From the NCBI RefSeq assembly GCF_008831285.2, contig NC_045139.1, positions 17,714,354-17,778,353 on the forward strand: 64,000 nt of DNA, given 5' to 3'. The position numbers and the translations under genes are program-made. Below, piece after piece: positions 60,309-64,000 of the stretch; the first letter of the stretch is position 1, and each line of letters begins with the position of its first letter. This DNA comes from Nymphaea colorata. Taxonomy: Eukaryota > Streptophyta > Magnoliopsida > Nymphaeales > Nymphaeaceae. The notes beneath the pieces are model-generated. The model saw only the letters and a list, made by a program, of their open reading frames with translations. It searched no databases and was not told the DNA's origin.

Positions 60309-63300
60309 CTGGCATACAGAATATTAGAAGGTAAAATGTGATGGCTGGCATCCCACTGCAATAGAAGAATTTGCACATAGAGAGACAATCTAGCCAAGGC
60401 AAGAGACATGGATACATGCAGAAAATTTAAGGAGTATGAAAGATCCGAATTTGGAACAGACAAGAAAAATATGCACAGACAATGACATCAGCTGAGAATT
60501 GATCCAAGAGATAAGGTGTTCATCATCCAGTTGCAACATTCACCAAGAATGATCTGACAGATTAACCAAAGGATCGCTCTTTCTCTCTCACAGATATGCA
60601 CACACACACACACACGCATACATGCAATACCATTAACAAAGAAGTTCCCGGCTTCCAGCACATCGGCCAAAATTCATGCAAAACAAACTTCATAAAGAAA
60701 CTCACAGGTAACCAGAAATTCAATTTAAGGCCGATAAAAGATAGGAATACCATGGAAGTCATGGGCAGCCTCAACATCCCGAAGGCTAGCAAATCAAAAA
60801 ACCCAAAATAGGAAGACAAAACATTAAGCTGTAAATCTGGCCAAGGTTTTAAGGCCAATATTGACTGTGCAATGGACATCAGCTTTCAACTGAGATGCTA
60901 CTGACAGAGGAGTAAGAAAGTACACAAGACCAAAATTTTTGGGTTGCACAATTTGGGCCATCCTCACACAGAATGCAGCAGCTCATCAAGGCAAGACCAA
61001 TCTCTTGCAGGTGATAGACTGTGTTAAGTAAGATGGCCCACAAGGAGAAGCCATGTGAGCATGCATAAAGGGGGATTGAGGAGAGAACCCGACAGATGAG
61101 TGCATCTCCCAGCAAGGGAGAATAGCCTTGTATCCCACAAGTTTAGAGGAGATGGAGTCTTGCACCAACAACAAGTACAGCAGAGGGTGACGAAGGAGAC
61201 ACAGAGGCTGAGGCGTGCAAGTGGGGCATACTGACAGTGGAAGACTTGCTCCGCAAACAGAACATAGTCAGAGTGCACATTGATGCATTGATGCATTGAT
61301 GGTAAGGCCCATGATTTTCCCAAAAAGGTGAAGAAGCAGGACATGAGAGATTTGCTGCTATGAAGTCGCCCTACAAAGTACCATCAACATACTGCAGCAT
61401 ACTCCATAAGTGAGTTCAGCCTGAAATCTTCAACAAAGATTGTGCTCTTGTGGATGAGGAAGCATGAGGCCTGGTGGAACTCCTTGAGGAGCATCAAGTT
61501 ATCACAAGTTGGAGGTGAGACATCCACACTGGAAACATCTAGAAATGGCCAAAGAGTTCAATGAGGAAACTGTCAATTCTTAGGAATTTATCAGAGAGGA
61601 GGCTCCAAACTGCCGCCCTGGCCATGTCAATTGAGAAAAAAAAATGCTCCAGAGGGAGCACCTGCAACACAAAGAGAGGCTGCAGAGGGAAACAAATGAA
61701 ACAGTAGAAGCTTTGTTTTCGGAGGAACCAATTACAGAAATGAACTGCAAGAGCTGACTGAGTATCATCCCACAACAGGAACCAAATTCACTAGTATGAA
61801 GAGTTCAAACACTCTTAAGCCTTGCTGGCCAGACTGAGGGGGACTACACCAAGGACACTCCGTTACTAAACATGTTTAAATTAGGTTAGTAAACAAAAAA
61901 AGAAACTTGTTGCCCTAGTGTCTTTAGCTTGCAACAGTAATTGCAACACAAGGGTCACAAAGTTCAAATGCCTACAGCAAAGTTGCAGGCAACTCAGAAT
62001 ATCAACGTGATCACCATAAAATTTTATTTTACCACCTAACAAAACAAGAGTCTAAAATAGGAAAAGCTTTTGCCAAATTATACTCTTTTTGCCTAAATCT
62101 TGCTTCTAATGTCTACGGAAAAACATTATTAATTTGGCAAAACTTCTGTCACCAATCAAACATCCAAACAAAATTTCCTGAAAACATATTGTCTGCTGTT
62201 CCAAAAAAAGGTCAGACACATATCAACATTTCACAGTAATTATGAACCCGATTTATGATAGCCATTCTTAAAAAACTGAATGAGAAAATGGTGCTTTTAG
62301 TGGATGATTAACAAATTTTAGAAGTTCTAAGCACTCTATTCTTCACTGATTGAAAAAATGGAGGCAAATGCACCTTAAGTCTAAAAGTAGAAGAGGAGAC
62401 TACCTAAAGTAAAGCAAGAATAGACACCTAAGAAGTTTGAGCAACTAGGTTAGTCATAGAGTACACTTCTAATGTACAAGAATCTGAAAAGCTATGCATG
62501 TTTAGAGAAAGAAAGGGGTTACATTGAACTAATGTCGCTTGGATACCAACAAGGTTGAGGGATAACTTAAACACTGATTAGAGCATCTTTAAGAATGCAT
62601 ATAGAGGAACATATACGTACATATGTTGCAATAGTTGTATATGTATACCATAACGCATGCAGCACAGCATATGAATGTGTACTCACTTGAGGGTTCTTTG
62701 TCTGTCTCTCTGTGTGCGTATTTTACTTTTTGTGGGAGAAGAAGTGGAGATTCCAAGTCTATTATCTCCAAGGTACGATTTGGACTTTCAAGAGATTTGC
62801 CATTTTATGAAAGATAAAGCTGTAGATGCTTCCTACATGGTTGAATTTGTAGGTATAAGCTCTTGATTGCCCAATTAAAACCAATGATCAAGTGTTTATA
62901 AGGCTTCAAAAAGTCACTCCACAATCACTGTAGACCTTCGACCCTCATAAAATAGGGTTTCTTTATTGGAAACATGGCCCAAATGCTAACTCCTCACAAT
63001 TATTGGCATATGTTCCATCTGTCATTGTGGCAATAAGTTGGTCAGCTTGATCAAAATTTATGCCATGGGAACATCACGGTGAGTCACCTTGAACATATCT
63101 ATACGGTTGATCTTGATAAGGGAAAGAAATACCTAATTTCTACATTTTAGCTGTGGTTTCTAGCGCATACATTCCGATTTTCCATGCACAATCACAAAAG
63201 GACATCTATCTTCACGTCTCGCTCTGCTTCCTTTTAAATCCTTGAATTTTTTACAAATGCAATTCTCAAAATTCGCTTCACTACTCATCTATGAGTTTTT

Positions 63301-64000
63301 GTCTCTTCTCAACAAATATATCACTTTCTTATTGTGCTAAAAGAGCTTTAACATCACTTCCTGCTATGTTTCTTCCAGCCATATACTCTTTTTTCTTTAG
63401 AAACTTTTAATAATGTTGAGTTCTGTCATCTCATGTGACCAAGGACACTTTAGTCTTTAAATGTAGCTCTTTCTTGAGATAGGGAGAGTTCATTTTGCAG
63501 CATTGAACCAAGCATTTTATCAACAACCATGCAAAAGCTAACTAAGAACTGTAAGTCAAGATACCGTAAGGAAAACCTGAAAAATATCCTCAAGTAGTAC
63601 ATGGTGCTGAGAATCGGATAATAAAGAAACAATGGGAGGATATATTTACATCCTTAGAGTAACAAAGAGTAACAAATACATGATATTTAGGTTGAGGATG
63701 GCCAAGAGCAAAAGAATTGGTTTAAAAGGTTTATGTAGGCTAACTGGAGATTGGGTCAAGATGAATGGATCATGAGATAAAAGAACTAAATGAGGCCACC
63801 TTAGTAACAAATAAATGTCAAATATAGACATGAAAATTCTTATCTACTATGAAAAAATCAATGATATTTATGGAGAAATAGTATTTGTAAGTTAATTCAC
63901 TGAAATGCAATAACATATGCTGATGAATATGACATGTGTGTGTGTGTGCATGTGTGTGCAGAGAGAGAGAGAGAGAGAGAGAGAAAGAAGGGGTGGGGGT
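60309..64000 (-). other. Part of the long intron 1 of the B-box gene
   Basis: No first exon and no other gene was recognised. A less AT-rich block at 60880-61800 has overlapping open frames on the minus strand (for example 61024-61344, 106 codons) but no motif I can identify; it may be an old mobile-element fragment. A short (TGATGCAT)3-type repeat lies at 61277-61301. The end of the window carries (TG)n then (GA)n repeats. Confidence 0.5.
63935..63990. repeat. (TG)n and (GA)n microsatellite
   Basis: TGTGTGTGTGTG with interruptions, then GAGAGA repeats up to the window end. Confidence 0.9.

Noticed and set aside
61024-61344. 106-codon minus-strand frame in the B-box gene intron
   Set aside because: Cys/Leu-rich with no motif I can recognise. 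I looked for copia/LINE reverse transcriptase signatures on both strands and found none.
1-64000. CRISPR arrays, prokaryotic operons or phage-like modules
   Set aside because: No regularly spaced repeats or bacterial gene organisation; all recognised genes are plant nuclear genes with spliceosomal introns or plant-specific families.

Overview
This is nuclear DNA of a flowering plant. Six protein-coding genes are recognisable, five of them plainly of plant type (a plant LRR receptor kinase, the plastid SDR GC1, mitochondrial ribosomal protein bS31m, plant complex I subunit CIB22, a plant-specific kinesin-7 and a double B-box factor). Their introns obey GT-AG rules, and the gaps are AT-rich and full of microsatellites and small DNA-transposon remnants. 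Introns are often long: GC1 has about 1.07 kb of coding sequence spread over 13 kb. I cannot name the species from the sequence alone.

Layout: (1) 1-2670, minus strand, the 5' 890 codons of an LRR receptor kinase of the MUSTACHES/MUSTACHES-LIKE type, cut by the window edge at the start of its kinase domain. (2) 2.7-12.3 kb, gene-poor, with repeats and a 315-bp foldback MITE. (3) 12301-25353, minus, 13-exon GC1/SDR39U1-like gene carrying two related hAT-like insertions in neighbouring introns. (4) 27418-27699, plus, mitochondrial ribosomal protein bS31m. (5) 32911-38287, minus, 5-exon CIB22/NDUFB9 gene. (6) 39899-46209, minus, 13-exon kinesin-7 gene of 974 residues, with a probable 5'-UTR intron, a TATA box and an upstream MSA-type mitotic element. 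(7) 48.2-59.5 kb, gene-poor, with a 973-bp PIF/Harbinger-like element and other repeats. (8) 59541-60308 and beyond, minus, a BBX18/19-type gene whose first exon lies past the window end.

The genes do not form a pathway. The order GC1 - bS31m - kinesin-7 - double B-box matches, from memory, the Arabidopsis neighbours At2g21280, At2g21290, At2g21300 and At2g21320, so this looks like an old conserved microsyntenic block, with CIB22 as the extra member here. GC1 acts in plastid division, bS31m and CIB22 in mitochondria, kinesin-7 on microtubules, and BBX19-type proteins in light and flowering signalling.

I found no convincing new biological system. The best second-look items are the conserved gene block, the kinase with Arg at the ATP-lysine position, the hAT-like family with intact target-site duplications, the PIF-like element and the MSA element. 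All splice junctions were worked out by eye from reading frame, GT-AG signals and family knowledge; no search was run.
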